Shown one piece after another: positions 13,061-24,819 of a stretch of 64,000 nt of DNA; within the stretch, counting starts at the first letter, position 1, and each line of letters starts with the position of its first letter. The position numbers and the translations under genes were made by a program. Source of the DNA: Schistosoma haematobium (lineage: Eukaryota > Platyhelminthes > Trematoda > Strigeidida > Schistosomatidae); the NCBI RefSeq assembly GCF_000699445.3, contig NC_067195.1, positions 62,161,591 through 62,225,590 on the forward strand. Reading direction: 5' to 3'. The notes beneath the pieces were generated by a model, which was not told the origin of the DNA, ran no database searches, and saw nothing but the letters and a program-made list of their open reading frames with translations.

Positions 13061-14960
13061 CGGAGTATTTGTTTGAAATCTTATTCCAGGTTTAAACTCA
13101 TTGTCACGTTATATACAGTGCAACTATCCGAATTTTTAGCCGTAATTCCATCGAATCAGACCATCTAGAAGATAGAAGACAAACAAGCTAAGTGACGCAA
13201 ATCACTTAGCAAGTGTTATTGGTAGACATGGAATAAAAATCTACACATCCGTTACATATATAGACACAATAGAATGTACAGTTTTAGCCACTAACAGTAA
13301 CAACACTTCCAATGGGGTTTCATTTCACGGATGAAATATAAAAAATCATGAAATATTCGTGTGTACAACATTACTATTATTCACAAACAGCTTATTGGTA
13401 AATAAGTGTTATGAAGAAACAGTTTCAGGCTTCTTCAGAAATACAGCTATGTATGAGCTTCAGTAGTTTTCTCGTAATATTTAGACATGTTCCGTGGAAT
13501 TTAGAAGAATACTGAGTTGACTTTAAAGAAAAGATAAAAAACATGGAGGAAAGAAACGTGAAATGTGTAAATAATTTAATAAGTATGTTTGCGAAACCGA
13601 ATAGGAATAAACGGCAATATATGTACTACAAAACGGAAAATATATATATAAGGAAGCAACTTGTTAATGCAGTAAGATTTAATGGTAGAACAAAAGTTTG
13701 TACTGTAACAGTTTATGATGATGCTATAAAAGTGTCAAGTCTTTGCTTAGACTAGTCGTTGTATGTCAATTTGTATGGGTATTATAAATATGGTGAAGAT
13801 AAAATGGGTCTGAAAAGTTAATTTATTTCAGTGTAGCACGAGATATTATCTTAATTACAAATTTAGGTGTTTAGGAATAAAATTTATGTAGAAGGTGAAA
13901 AGAGTGAGGGAATAAAGAAAGTAATAAAAGGATATCTAACGTGACAGGGGATCAACCGTGATAACAATAACGATAATAATAACAATAAGTATGCACATAA
14001 GCGAACTTCGGATATTTGGATGAAAAGAAGGGAAACACAGTAAAACAAATGAACAAAATTTCGAAGGTTCTACTTTGCTTCGCAGTCAATTAGATGAACA
14101 CCGGACCTCGTTCTTATAAATAATTGTTAATCACACTAATATTTAATAGGTGATACAGACCATTGTCGGGAAGAATGTCACCATGTAGACTTTGGAAACG
14201 TGTTACAGTTTTACTGCAACGGATGTTTACTGGTAGTCCGTTTCACATGGTTGAACAGCGAATAAGGGAGAAATTATGGAGTAAGTCTGTACATTTTCGG
14301 AACCGTTAGAATATTCTATTTATTGTGCAGGTTATGGGATGAAATGATAGAGCACGAATGGATGGATGCCAAAGAGTAAGAAATACCATTCATAAGCCGG
14401 TAGATGAAGACTAGGTTTGATTTAATGCACCTTATTCACAGATGTCCTAGCTTGAGTTGTTGATATCTTTGATGGTAATTCTTGTTTTCGGAATACCCCC
14501 AAATGGCTTTAGTTAATCCCCCGTGAACACTTCAGATTTATCAGTTGAATATGTCTGCAATTACTATACACCAGAACACGGTATCTAAGGTTTCGTATGG
14601 TACATTTTTTATATAATAATAATAATCTCGACTCAATGTTTTTGAAATTTATCATTGTGAATCCAACGAGCTTTCTTGCTTTAGGTACTTGATTTGCGGT
14701 GTGTTCAGAAAAGTTCAAAATGGTACCATGTCTCAAACCCAAGTCACGAACAGTGTTGAAGGGTTTCAGTATGTATTTTGTATGGCCGGATTCCGGTCAG
14801 AGCTGGGCCAGTGTAAACAAATCCACGCTTGTCAACATTTCACGACTCAGTTTATTCGAATAACTTCTTTACGTCACTAAGTTTGCCTCTGAAATATAAA
14901 TTTTTCTATAAGGGACGAGATCATCGACAAAAAAGAAAAAGTGACCATGTTGGGAGAGTA
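13061..14960. other. Intergenic, low-complexity AT-rich
   Basis: No gene recognised. It contains an AAC/AAT-type simple repeat near 13960-13990 and several short unsupported frames (for example 70 codons at 13543). Confidence 0.4.
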
Positions 14961-14964
14961 AGCA

Positions 14965-15379
14965 TGTGGAATTATAGTCTACTTCGATATTAGTACCGCT
15001 CATATAATGGACTTAATCCTAAAATCATACATTTTTCATGATTTAACTACCTAACCTATAAGATCTTGCGTTGAAGTCACATCATTATCTACAACCACTC
15101 ATCGTATCGTTGCAATCATCAATATATGATGAAGAACACACTTAGGCTGGAGATAGAACAATATATTTATTATGAATAAAAAGTATATGACAACACTCAA
15201 GTGTGATCACGCCTGCAAGGCCGGGCAATGCCATCCAGCGTATTTGAATTAACTGAATTTGATCCTTCCTGCCTTCTCCTTCGTTGGGTTTTTCTCTGCG
15301 TCAGTGTTGAATATCTATTTTTCCAATTGTTTCGTGTTCAGCTTTGAGGATTGTGTGGTTTCGGCCTAATGTCACTTCA
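14965..15379. mobile_element. Solo LTR, family C, copy C1
   Basis: A 415-bp sequence with TG...CA ends (TGTGGAATTATAG ... GTCACTTCA), flanked by a perfect 4-bp target duplication AGCA (14961-14964 and 15380-15383). It is clearly homologous along its length to the 417-bp LTR at 32147-32563. No internal region is attached, so it is a solo LTR left by LTR-LTR recombination. Confidence 0.85.
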
Positions 15380-15467
15380 AGCAAACGTCATTGATGAAAA
15401 GGAGAAAGAGTAATGGTCTCTGTTTAACCCTACTGGTCGCATTCACAGGCTTAGAGTAGCAAGATCC

Positions 15468-16001
15468 TGTGGTGGACCAGACGATATATAAACACAAAAA
15501 GTATCAACAAAGTTAATAACAATCAATAGTAATATTAATATATACAAGTTAAATGTTACAAATACAATAATAATTAAGGACGTTACTTAAATTGCCCAAA
15601 CGTTGCGTGTTCTGATTAAGTCCAGTAATGTAAATCCACAATTATAAATGCTTGATGACTCTGAGCAGGTTGGTGAACTCTCTGGCGATATAGTCCAACG
15701 TAGGATGTGATATATTCCGATTATAGTCTATAAATGTAGATAGTATTTGATTTAAACTTCCATTAACTCAATCACAAATGAAGATAGAACTAGGAATGCG
15801 TGAGTAGTAATGTATTTGTTAACCAGCACGAATATGTCACGCTATGTAGTAGCTCAACGGAAAGTGTCTTCAAGGTCAATGACTAAAACAACACGTACAG
15901 TCATTTAATGATGAATGTACATACAGTGGAAAATTGACAAAATAAATACAAATAATATTAAAAACTATTCACAAAATAAGCTTGTTAGAGTTATCTCCAC
16001 A
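15468..16001 (-). repeat. TE-A 3' LTR
   Basis: 534 bp, same ends and length as the 5' LTR, with about two substitutions. It is preceded on the element's strand by the G-rich polypurine tract at 16005-16012. Confidence 0.9.
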
Positions 16002-16004
16002 TAG

Positions 16005-16012
16005 CTCCCCCC
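16005..16012 (-). promoter_or_regulatory. TE-A polypurine tract
   Basis: GGGGGGAG on the minus strand, three bases before the 3' LTR. This is the expected plus-strand primer site of an LTR retrotransposon. Confidence 0.65.
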
Positions 16013-16389
16013 AGAGTGTCCGGAGGTAACACTGGTTATAATAACAACAAAAATGTGAGAATATGATATGTATATAAAAAAAAAATTATATTTACAGTTA
16101 TAACAAACAAAGATGCGGAGATGCGTATGATATGTATATTAGTGAGACATACCGTGTGTTATCGAGTGAAAAAAATAACAGTGATGTCACAGAATAACAA
16201 ACACAAAAAAAAATGAATATACTGTCATTTAATGTCTTGTTTAGCTAACAATGATAATGTGTAAAACTGTTAATGACCCACACACACACAAACAAAATTG
16301 AACCGTTTATTTTTGTGACAAAATTTTTTTTTTTTGAAAAAGTGACAAAACGAATAATTGTGGGAAAATGTGATTAATCATATACACTG

Positions 16390-19300
16390 TTAAAAAAAAA
16401 TTTTTTTTAGATGGGATTGATAGTGTAGGTCCTCGATAATTGTTTGCTTTGATTGTTTTAGTTTTTTTATATGGCAAAATGTACGTAACGCTTTGGTTTT
16501 TATAAGTCTCCCAGAACGTGTTAAACAAGAGGGTGTAGTGCTAAGTTTTTCCTCTTCCTCTTGTTTCTTAGCAATAGATGGGAGTGATTGTTTGTTCGCA
16601 GTATTGTCTTCTGTGTCATGAGGGACTTCGTAGGAAGCTGGTTTTATTCGGTCTATAGAAATTGTCTCATGGTTCCCATTTTTGTTGATAATGAAATATT
16701 TGTCAGTGCGTTTTATTACTTTATAAGGGCCTTCATATGGTGGTGTCAGTGGCTTTTTCACCGCGTCTACTCGGACAAAAACAAATTTGCACGTTTCTAA
16801 ATGTTTATCGAGATGGACTCGGTTGTCGTATTCTCGAGGTGGTATTGCTCTGATGCTCTGCATCATTTGTAGTAATCTGCTTACAAAACGAGAAGGGTCT
16901 CCTGGTGTTGTGGTTTCATTCTTGACCAGTTGTCCTGGTAACGTTAATGTCGTGCCATAGACTAATTCAGCGGCCGTGCATCCGATGTCTTCCTTTACAG
17001 ACGAGCGAATCCCAAGGAGAACGAGCGGTAAAGCATCGCTCCATTTTGAAGGGTCCGGTTGTGCCATCAGAGAGCTTTTTAGTTGGCGATGGAATCTTTC
17101 AACCATGCCATTAGCTGCCGGATGATAAGCTGTCGTTTTAACATGATTTACTCCAAGAAGTTTAGTGAACTCGTTAAATAGAACGGATTGGAATTGGGGA
17201 CCGCGATCTGTTGTGATTGTTGATGGTACGCCAAAGTTGGATATCCAGCGGTCGAGGAAAACTGAAGCCACTGTCTCTGCCGATGTGTCTTTAATGGGGC
17301 ATGCTATGGCCCATCTTGTGAACCTATCTATTGCTGTGAGGATATGTGTGAAAGAGTTTGATGGTGGCAGAGGCCCAACTAAATCTAAATGCACGTGCTG
17401 GAAGCGTTTGTCAGGGATAGGGAACTTCCCAATTGGACTGTAGGTGTGTTTTTGCGTCTTACTGCGTTGGCACTGGAGACAGTTACGTGTCCAACGTTTA
17501 ACATCCGAGTTGATTTTAGGCCACACAAAACGTTCGGTAATGAGCTTTGTTGTTGCTCTGATGCCTGGATGTGAAAGACCATGCAAATGCTGGAATATTT
17601 TTCGTCGGCAAGCATGTGGGACAAACGGACGATTGTTGCCTGTTGAAGTGTCGCACATGATGAATTCGTCTGAAAGGGGAATAGGTACAGGTTTGAGGTC
17701 TAAGCTAGACTTTTCTTTGCAGACTTTTAATTCTGCATCGTCTGCTTGTAATTTAGCCAAGGTTTCAAGGCTGATGTCATGATTGAGTACCATCGTATTG
17801 ATATCCCTCCTAGATAGTGCGTCTGCAACAATGTTCGAGTGACCTTTGATAAACCTGATGTCTGTGGTAAATTGTGAGATATAATCAAGTTGTCTTGCTT
17901 CTCGTGGGGAGTGTTTGTCATACGATGTGCTAAAAGAATGGCAAAGGGGTTTATGATCTGTCATAATGATGAAATCACGACCCTGTAGCAAAAAGTTGAA
18001 ATGTTTTACTGCTAAATACATAGCTAAGAGTTCGCGTCCAAAAGTACTATAACGTTCTTGTGCTGGCGATAATCTCTTGGAGAAAAAGGCAATGGGGGTA
18101 ATCGTGTTGTTTACTCGCTGTTGTAATACTGCCCCTACGGCTTTTTGTGAAGCATCCGTGCATAGGATCAACAGTGTTGTGGGGTCAGTATTTAGGTGTT
18201 GGAGCATGGTGTCATTAGCAATCATGGATTTAGCTTTTTCAAATGCTACTTTGGCATCGAAAGGTAACTTGAATATTTTGTTCTTTTCTTTCTTGGTACC
18301 TGATTTATCGTTTTTCAGTAAATCTGTCAATGGCTGTAGTACATCGGCACAATTTGGCAGAAATCGTCGATAAAAATTACATGTTCCAAGAAAACGGCGT
18401 AGTGATTTTACTGAGGTTGGTTCTGGATAGCTGGAGATGGCTTTGACTTTCTCTTCAAGTGGTTTAATTCCTTGGGAATCAATGTGGTGTCCCAGGAATT
18501 CCAGAGATGAGGCGCCAAATATACACTTCGAAGGGTTGATTACAACACCATAACTTTTGAAACGTTCAAAAAGCGTGTGTAGGTGTTGAACATGTTCGTC
18601 AATGGAAGAACTAGCGATTAAAACATCGTCGATATAGACAAATACGAAATCCAGACCTCTAGTTACTTCGTCCATAAATCTCTGGAAGGTTTGAGCGGCG
18701 TTTTTTAGTCCGAAAGGCATCCTCAAGAATTCAAACAAGCCAAAAGGTGTGATTACAGCTGTTTTCTCGATATCCTCAGGTGCCATCGGTATTTGATGGT
18801 ATGCTCGGACTAGATCTAACTTTGAAAAAATCTGTTTTCCATGTAGATTTAAAGAAAAATCATGCAGGTGAGGGATCGGATACCGGTCTGGGATAGTCTG
18901 GTTATTCAATCGGCGATAATCTCCACATGGGCGCCAGTCTTGATCTTTCTTGGGAACCATATGCAGCGGCGAGGCCCAAGGACTGTTAGATTGTCTGATT
19001 ATCCCAAGTTGCATCATATGTTCGAATTCTCTCTTAGCGAACTGCAACTTGTTTGGAGGGAGTCTTCTCGCCCTGGCGCGAATAGGTGGTCCTGTAGTAG
19101 TAATACTGTGTTGGACACGATGTGTGGAGCATTCGTTTTGGTAATCAGCTCTGGTTATACTTTCATAGTTCGATAGGATATCGGTGAAAATTTTGTTTTC
19201 AGGTCTTAACATACGGACTCCATGAATTTCGTAACTGGAGATAGTTGTGCCACTGACCTGTAAGCTTGTGTTTTTGTCGATTAGTTTCTTTTTTGCCATA

Positions 19301-19617
19301 TCTACAAGTAGGTTGTAAGCACCGAGAAAATCGGCCCCGATAATGGGTTGTTTGATTTCAGCTACGATGAAAACCCATGTGAAACGTCTCCGGAGACCGA
19401 GATCTAAAATAAGTGATTGCTCGCCATAAGTTTTAATGACTGTGTTATTGGCTGCGACTAGAGACAATTTAGTACTCTGAGGGTGCCGTCGTTGAGAGAG
19501 CTGTAATGGGATAATGCTGATTTCGGCTCCTGTATCGACCAAAAAATCTGAGCCCGAAATTCGATCCCTGACATGAAATAGACGGCTCGGGTAGTGGCCA
19601 GAAACAGGCGCCGCCAT
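16390..19617 (-). CDS. pol: TE-A Pol (protease, RT, RNase H, integrase)
   Basis: A ~1,075-codon polyprotein in the -1 frame relative to gag. The ATG used here (19617-19615) overlaps the gag stop, but expression is more likely as a Gag-Pol fusion. Order with approximate residues: aspartic protease [10 protein letters not shown] (27-36); RT with the [12 protein letters not shown] block and YIDD (329-332); RNase H with CTDAS (~490) and TDHKPL (~555); integrase zinc finger H680/H684/C714/C717; integrase DD35E at about D746, D805 and E841 (TTDRG, NGMVERF). The C-terminal tail contains a chromodomain-like or GPY-type linker (PPYEGPYKV). No stop or frameshift is present. A run of A/T follows the stop. 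Confidence 0.92.
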   Translation of the reverse strand: MAAPVSGHYPSRLFHVRDRISGSDFLVDTGAEISIIPLQLSQRRHPQSTKLSLVAANNTVIKTYGEQSLILDLGLRRRFTWVFIVAEIKQPIIGADFLGAYNLLVDMAKKKLIDKNTSLQVSGTTISSYEIHGVRMLRPENKIFTDILSNYESITRADYQNECSTHRVQHSITTTGPPIRARARRLPPNKLQFAKREFEHMMQLGIIRQSNSPWASPLHMVPKKDQDWRPCGDYRRLNNQTIPDRYPIPHLHDFSLNLHGKQIFSKLDLVRAYHQIPMAPEDIEKTAVITPFGLFEFLRMPFGLKNAAQTFQRFMDEVTRGLDFVFVYIDDVLIASSSIDEHVQHLHTLFERFKSYGVVINPSKCIFGASSLEFLGHHIDSQGIKPLEEKVKAISSYPEPTSVKSLRRFLGTCNFYRRFLPNCADVLQPLTDLLKNDKSGTKKEKNKIFKLPFDAKVAFEKAKSMIANDTMLQHLNTDPTTLLILCTDASQKAVGAVLQQRVNNTITPIAFFSKRLSPAQERYSTFGRELLAMYLAVKHFNFLLQGRDFIIMTDHKPLCHSFSTSYDKHSPREARQLDYISQFTTDIRFIKGHSNIVADALSRRDINTMVLNHDISLETLAKLQADDAELKVCKEKSSLDLKPVPIPLSDEFIMCDTSTGNNRPFVPHACRRKIFQHLHGLSHPGIRATTKLITERFVWPKINSDVKRWTRNCLQCQRSKTQKHTYSPIGKFPIPDKRFQHVHLDLVGPLPPSNSFTHILTAIDRFTRWAIACPIKDTSAETVASVFLDRWISNFGVPSTITTDRGPQFQSVLFNEFTKLLGVNHVKTTAYHPAANGMVERFHRQLKSSLMAQPDPSKWSDALPLVLLGIRSSVKEDIGCTAAELVYGTTLTLPGQLVKNETTTPGDPSRFVSRLLQMMQSIRAIPPREYDNRVHLDKHLETCKFVFVRVDAVKKPLTPPYEGPYKVIKRTDKYFIINKNGNHETISIDRIKPASYEVPHDTEDNTANKQSLPSIAKKQEEEEKLSTTPSCLTRSGRLIKTKALRTFCHIKKLKQSKQTIIEDLHYQSHLKKIFF

Positions 19618-19641
19618 CACTGTCTGGCCGGGTCGTTTCCC
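19596..19641 (-). promoter_or_regulatory. Predicted -1 ribosomal frameshift signal, TE-A gag/pol
   Basis: On the minus strand, GGGAAAC (19641-19635) sits in the gag frame as G GGA AAC, the X-XXY-YYZ form. A -1 slip enters the pol frame directly (GGG AAA CGA), which is open from there through pol. Five bases downstream is the stem GGCCAG (19629-19624) / CTGGCC (19601-19596). A further ACAG/CTGT helix lies inside, and the gag TGA and pol ATG are in the loop. Spacing and form match known -1 frameshift stimulators. Confidence 0.7.
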
Positions 19642-20516
19642 TGATTTTCTGTGTCAGACGCAGAAAATGTGCACGGTCGTGTACAACGCCGTGCTTTGGT
19701 GCCGTATTTTTGGTGGTACCAACAAACATCAAATGTTCGCTTCGGTGACCGAGACCGTTGTCTAGAAAAAGATCTTCGTCTGGAGGGGGATCTCGATTGT
19801 CTAGCTTGGATGGTTGCTATGGTCGATTGCAGTGACGCCAGCTGGCTCGTTAATTGTGTTAACTGCTTTTGAAAGGAGGCTAAACAGCTAATATCTGTTG
19901 GTCCAGGTGGTTGCAATGAGTTTACACAGTGATTATCGTGGTATACTTCCATCATTTTATCTGCCATGTCGGCTAAGTCATCAAGTGCGACGGATTTCCC
20001 TGAAACACTGAGAATTTGTCGAACGCTGTGTGGTAATCTTTGAAACCACATTTGCTTTAGGAGGGCTTCGTCTAGCTTGTATGGACCGGCGAGTTGTTTC
20101 ATGTGGCGGAGAAGTTGCGAGGGTCTTTTATCACCCAAGTCACAAGATGTTAACAACTGTTGTAGCCTTTTCTCATCTGAGACCGTGGTGCGTTGAATAA
20201 CTGCTGCTTTTATCTTATCATATGGTTCAGATTCTGGCACGTGATCGATTAAATCACCAACTTCAGCGGCAATCTCGATAGGAAGTGCGCCGACTACGTA
20301 TGCATACTTTGATGCCTGAGATCTTATGCCTCTAGCCACGAATAAAGCTTCAATTTGAGCAAACCAGACTCTGGGATTATTAGCTCCATAAGTTGGGAGT
20401 CTGAATTCTGAGATAGAATTAACTGGACTAAAATTATTTTCGGGAGAGTTCGACAATGAGACAAAAGTTGTTACTAGAGGCGAATCCATATCAATGAGTT
20501 TAGTGGGAGAGGACAT
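19617..20516 (-). CDS. gag: TE-A Gag
   Basis: A 299-aa capsid/nucleocapsid polyprotein. I start it at [10 protein letters not shown] (ATG at 20514-20516) because the open frame further upstream runs back into the LTR and codes only for hydrophobic residues. The central region ([41 protein letters not shown]) is typical of gypsy Gag. A basic SR-rich stretch precedes the zinc knuckle CWYHQKYG...RRCTRPC. Its ligands are about C265, H268, C278 and C282, spaced C-x2-H-x9-C-x3-C, the CHCC form of CsRn1-type elements. It ends at TGA (19619-19617), which shares its A with the pol ATG. A slippery heptamer lies just before the stop. Confidence 0.88.
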   Translation of the reverse strand: MSSPTKLIDMDSPLVTTFVSLSNSPENNFSPVNSISEFRLPTYGANNPRVWFAQIEALFVARGIRSQASKYAYVVGALPIEIAAEVGDLIDHVPESEPYDKIKAAVIQRTTVSDEKRLQQLLTSCDLGDKRPSQLLRHMKQLAGPYKLDEALLKQMWFQRLPHSVRQILSVSGKSVALDDLADMADKMMEVYHDNHCVNSLQPPGPTDISCLASFQKQLTQLTSQLASLQSTIATIQARQSRSPSRRRSFSRQRSRSPKRTFDVCWYHQKYGTKARRCTRPCTFSASDTENQGNDPARQ

Positions 20517-20575
20517 TACGAGAAAAAAATAAGCCAGTAAATTGTGTGAAATGAAAAACAAAATAACCGTTAGGA

Positions 20576-20593
20576 TAAACACGAGGCTCACCA
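20576..20593 (-). promoter_or_regulatory. TE-A primer-binding site
   Basis: On the minus strand, TGGTGAGCCTCGTG begins six bases after the 5' LTR. TGG pairs with a tRNA CCA end. The tRNA species was not determined. TE-B has a related but different site. Confidence 0.6.
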
Positions 20594-20599
20594 AATAAT

Positions 20600-21133
20600 T
20601 GTGGTGGACCAGACGATATATAAACACAAAAAGTATCAACAAAGTTAATAACAATCAATAGTAATATTAATATATACAAGTTAAATGTTACAAATACAAT
20701 AATAATTAAGGACGTTACTTAAATTGCCCAAACGTTGCGTGTTCTGATTAAGTCCAGTAATGTAAATCCACAATTATAAATGCTTGATGACTCTGAGCAG
20801 GTTGGTGAACTCTCTGGCGATATAGTCCAACGTAGGATGTGATATATTCCGATTATAGTCTATAAATGTAGATAGTATTTGATTTAAACTTCCATTAACT
20901 CAATCACAAATGAAGATAGAACTGGGAATGCGTGAGTAGTAATGTATTTGTTAACCAGCACGAATATGTCACGCTATGTAGTAGCTCAACGGAAAGTGTC
21001 TTCAAGGTCAATGACTAAAACAACACGTACAGTCATTTAATGATGAATGTACATACAGTGGAAAATTGACAAAATAAATACAAATAATATTAAAAACTAT
21101 TTACAAAATAAGCTTGTTAGAGTTATCTCCACA
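20600..21133 (-). repeat. TE-A 5' LTR
   Basis: 534 bp. On the element's strand it starts TGTGGAGATAACTC and ends GTCCACCACA. It should hold the Pol II promoter and R region; no convincing TATA box was assigned. Its 3' partner is at 15468-16001. Confidence 0.9.
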
Positions 21134-21137
21134 ATCC

Positions 21138-24100
21138 TAAGCGGGCGATTTGGCTACGTTTTGTTAAAAAATATTTCAGCCGAAATAAAAGGGGATTCCT
21201 TACCATAAATGAAAAGAGCTTTAGGAATTTGTGAGAGACTTTGTCGGGAGCCTTACTAAAACTGAAGTGTGGAATAATTACTGACTGATCAGCATCTCTT
21301 TTCTAGATAATTGGACCAAAATTTTCCAAGTACGATATGGAGTATGAGGGTTTATTCATAAACCCATGTTGAGATGGACTAATCAGGCTTGCTGGAAGTA
21401 AGAATGCTAATGGCTGTTTGTGGGTAATTTTCTCCATGAATTCTGATGGCATAGATGTCACATTAATAGACCTTTAGTTAGCAATATTACCACGTGACCC
21501 CGTTTTGAATCTACGGGCGATAAGCGATGTTTTACATACAGATGGATAGGCTCTATTGTCTATTTATGGATTGAGCAATTCTAAACAGAGCGACGAAAAT
21601 TCTGTACTACCGTATTCCACGAACGACTCTAGAATTCCACCAGGTCTACCATTATAAGACGTTTTTTGGGCAACTATGGTCTGTTAAATGTTGGTTGATA
21701 TCAAGCCAAATGTTGATAGATGGACAGATGTCAACATTGGAAGCCTATCCATAGGTGTTTCGGCTTTGTGTTGTAGCATCGTGAGATATGGTGGTCTAAT
21801 CGTTCATGAATAGTATTAGGGTTGTCCATAAAGTTCCCGTTGGCTATGAAGAATCTGGTTGTATTAAGAGAATTTGATGTAATGTGAGATTTGAAAAAAC
21901 CGAAGTATTGATTAGTCTGGATTTTTGCCACCTAAAGCTTTATTCTCTACAGTCAAACGACACGTGTGTAGAAATAAATTGCTTCTGTCAGTCAACTTCA
22001 GCAGACTCTGAAGTGCACACACATTATACAGTTTGTGTACGGTAACCCGATCGGAGTCACTTATAACATCAAGACATTCATTATCAAATTCACACGCTTA
22101 AATATTCGAACTGACATAGATAATTGTACTGCTTCCTATTCCATGGCGTCAATCTCGAAAGGAAGCATTGTTATCTACCTTTTAAAGCATACATGTCGGA
22201 CATATTATACCGATTGCACTGCTGGAATGTCTTATTCTTTTGAACATCTCTGAAGCAACGTGATCCAAGAAATTGTTTGTAACGTTCATGTGATCTGTAC
22301 TTTCAGCGAGGTTGAGATTGATAAGATACTTAAGCGGAATAAGTATGTTGATGTAAACTTGCAATCTTTTTTATTTCACTCATATAATTGCAGTGATTAT
22401 TGTCGTCACTGTTTACCAACAGAGCTTTCATCATGTCTCGAATGGCGAAAATTGGCATACGTTTGTCTGTTTACGAATTAGTCGAGTAGCACAAATCGTT
22501 AAAACTACCGGATGTCGTGTTGGTAGTAGTGTTCGATCGTGCCCTTTCCCTACGTTTCGCTGGACGCTAAGAGGCAGGGGAACTCAAAATTTCCTAGGCA
22601 TGATTGGAAAATAATTAGTGTTACGATCACATTTTTGCTCGCTTCGGTTACTGAAGTACGATATATCGATCTATTTGCAACTTACGAACCCAAATTAACA
22701 ATAGAACTGAGGTCCAATTTAGGTACCAAAACTTATTCGCAATTTACAAATAGTTGACCCAAATGCCGTTCTTCAATTTTGTAGGTACTCGAAGTAAAAA
22801 CTCGAATGCCAAACCAAAGACAATAAGAAACCTAAATGTCGGAAAATAATGATATAAACAAACAAGTTCAGAAGTTGAGTAAAACAGATGCATCCCAAAA
22901 ACACAGTCAAATTATCAATATCTTTTGTTCTCCTGTAACAGGACAGTAACATATGGATTGGAGAAAGTGTTGAAATAGAAATAGGTATGCAAAGATCAAG
23001 GTAGAGGGCTCAAGATGACTCGGAAACGAAGATCTGTGTTTGAAACAAGTGTTAGAGTATCGTAATCAATAATTAATATAAAAAATGCAAAAGGGGGAAA
23101 CGGCAGAAAGATGGTAGTGGAGATGCAGTATGTAAATACATGTTTAGATGTAAAACAGAACAGAAAGGTGCATATTGGGTAAATGTTAACTTAGAGATTA
23201 CATGTAAAGATTTGCCTCATATATCAAGGCAATCTTAAACTGCCGATATTCAATATTAAATGATCAAAATTAGTGGTGAATGCGGTACATGTACAAACTT
23301 AATGCCGGCATAAATTAAATTGGATAGAATTGTAGTACGTAGTATAAAAGTGGATTAATACTATCTAGAAATCATATGATAATTTCTGACCAAAATTTAT
23401 GAATGGTTTTTTAAGTAAAAGTATTGTCCGAAAACTATGACTGACTCACTGAATTGAACAGGTAATTCCAGAAAGTGAGTTGTATAATCCAAATATTATT
23501 ATATTATGTAAAAACGGTGTATCATGTTTAGATTTTAGTGCCTCGTCATATATGATTATATATTTTTGAGTGCTAGATTGAGGTCTGAAATTAAACAGTA
23601 GTTCCATAAAGCATGTGGGTTATGGCATCCAAACAAAATAGAAGGAATGGATTTGAATTACACATCTCCATCATATATGATTGCACATGCACTTCAATAA
23701 CCCTCGTCCAGGTCTAAGACTGAGCAATTTTGGAAAAAATGGAGCAATGCAAACTGATAAGAATAAGACTGCTACTTCCAAAGGTTATCGGATATTATAG
23801 GTTATTTGTAAGTTCTTTTCCAATTATGATGAAGAAGTGTTGAGCATATTGTACCCAGTGATTGTGAGGCACCATTTAGAATGTGGTGTTCAGAAAGTTA
23901 ACTCTTGCTTCACTCGTGGATTCCGAAGAAGTTTCATTAATAAGAGATGAAGATGGAGAAAGACCTTTTTCACTTGCCTTATGAAGGTAGGATGAGACGT
24001 ATCAACCAGTTTTATTATCGTATCGTAGATCCTAAATTATTTAATACTGGTTTGTCGTATACCGAATGGTGGTTTTGATATTGATATGTCATCTTTTTCT

Positions 24101-24815
24101 TTCACATGATAGTACACTTTAAACTGGAAGGGTATTCTCAAAAGTTTAAAAACCAAAATCAAATCGTTCAAGTCTGGAATCTCATTTCTTGTACCAAGTC
24201 GTGATTTACTAAAACTTCCCAACAAAGCACATAATATCAGAACCTTCTGTTGATTCAGAATGGAAGAGATTGGATCTTCACAGTACTATAATCACCAAAA
24301 TCTAAAAGGATCACTTAACCTCTTATCATATCATCTGACGTTTGAGGACTGACAAGTATGATAATAGCTATTTTCTTGTATCTCTAGATGCCACAGTAAA
24401 TTATTTGGACGCACCTTCGCATACCGTTTGTTGTCTGAGGACGTTGCCGATGGCGTCAAAATTTGACCAGAAGTTTTAAAGATGCCATAAAACACTGTTT
24501 AAAAAGAGGCTTAGGCTTTCAAGAAAAATTACAGAGGACAGCCATCATCTCTGATCAGAACTGATTGTCCTGAAATTAACTTTCGATAATCTACCTTTGT
24601 TTTTGAACTTTATCGGAGTCATTAGCTAACTGTGGTTGTATCTAGCTTACTATATGGTTTTTACGGTTTTTCACGTCGATACTAGTTTTAGTATATCCTA
24701 AGATTTTGTACTGCCTGTTTTTATTCGCTTTATTTGTTTTCAGTAGATTACATTTTTTATTTCATGACTGTGATCTTTTGAGAAAATTTGTCCGACAACT
24801 TTCATTTAACCATGG
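21138..24815. other. Long intergenic region, no gene recognised
   Basis: About 3.7 kb of AT-rich sequence with frames of 73 codons or less and no conserved motif. A moderately GC-rich patch near 22480-22640 has overlapping frames but no recognisable product. Confidence 0.4.
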
Positions 24816-24819
24816 TCAC

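Larger units (their letters stand above)
15468..21133 (-). mobile_element. TE-A: complete Ty3/gypsy (CsRn1-type) LTR retrotransposon
   Basis: A 5.67-kb element read on the minus strand: 5' LTR 20600-21133, PBS, gag, pol, polypurine tract, 3' LTR 15468-16001. It is flanked by ATCC at 15464-15467 and 21134-21137. The LTRs are both 534 bp and differ at only about two positions by eye (near 15788 and 15970). Gag and pol are open throughout, with protease, RT, RNase H and integrase catalytic residues present. The CHCC (not CCHC) Gag knuckle places it with CsRn1/Kabuki-type elements; Boudicca of Schistosoma belongs to that group. It looks recent and possibly active. Confidence 0.93.

Noticed and set aside
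13543..13755. 70-codon plus-strand frame with an ATG
   Set aside because: No known family and no supporting context in repeat-rich intergenic DNA.
20517..20654. N-terminal hydrophobic extension of TE-A Gag upstream of MSSPTK
   Set aside because: It reads into the LTR and primer-binding site; translation from the ATG at 20516 is more likely.
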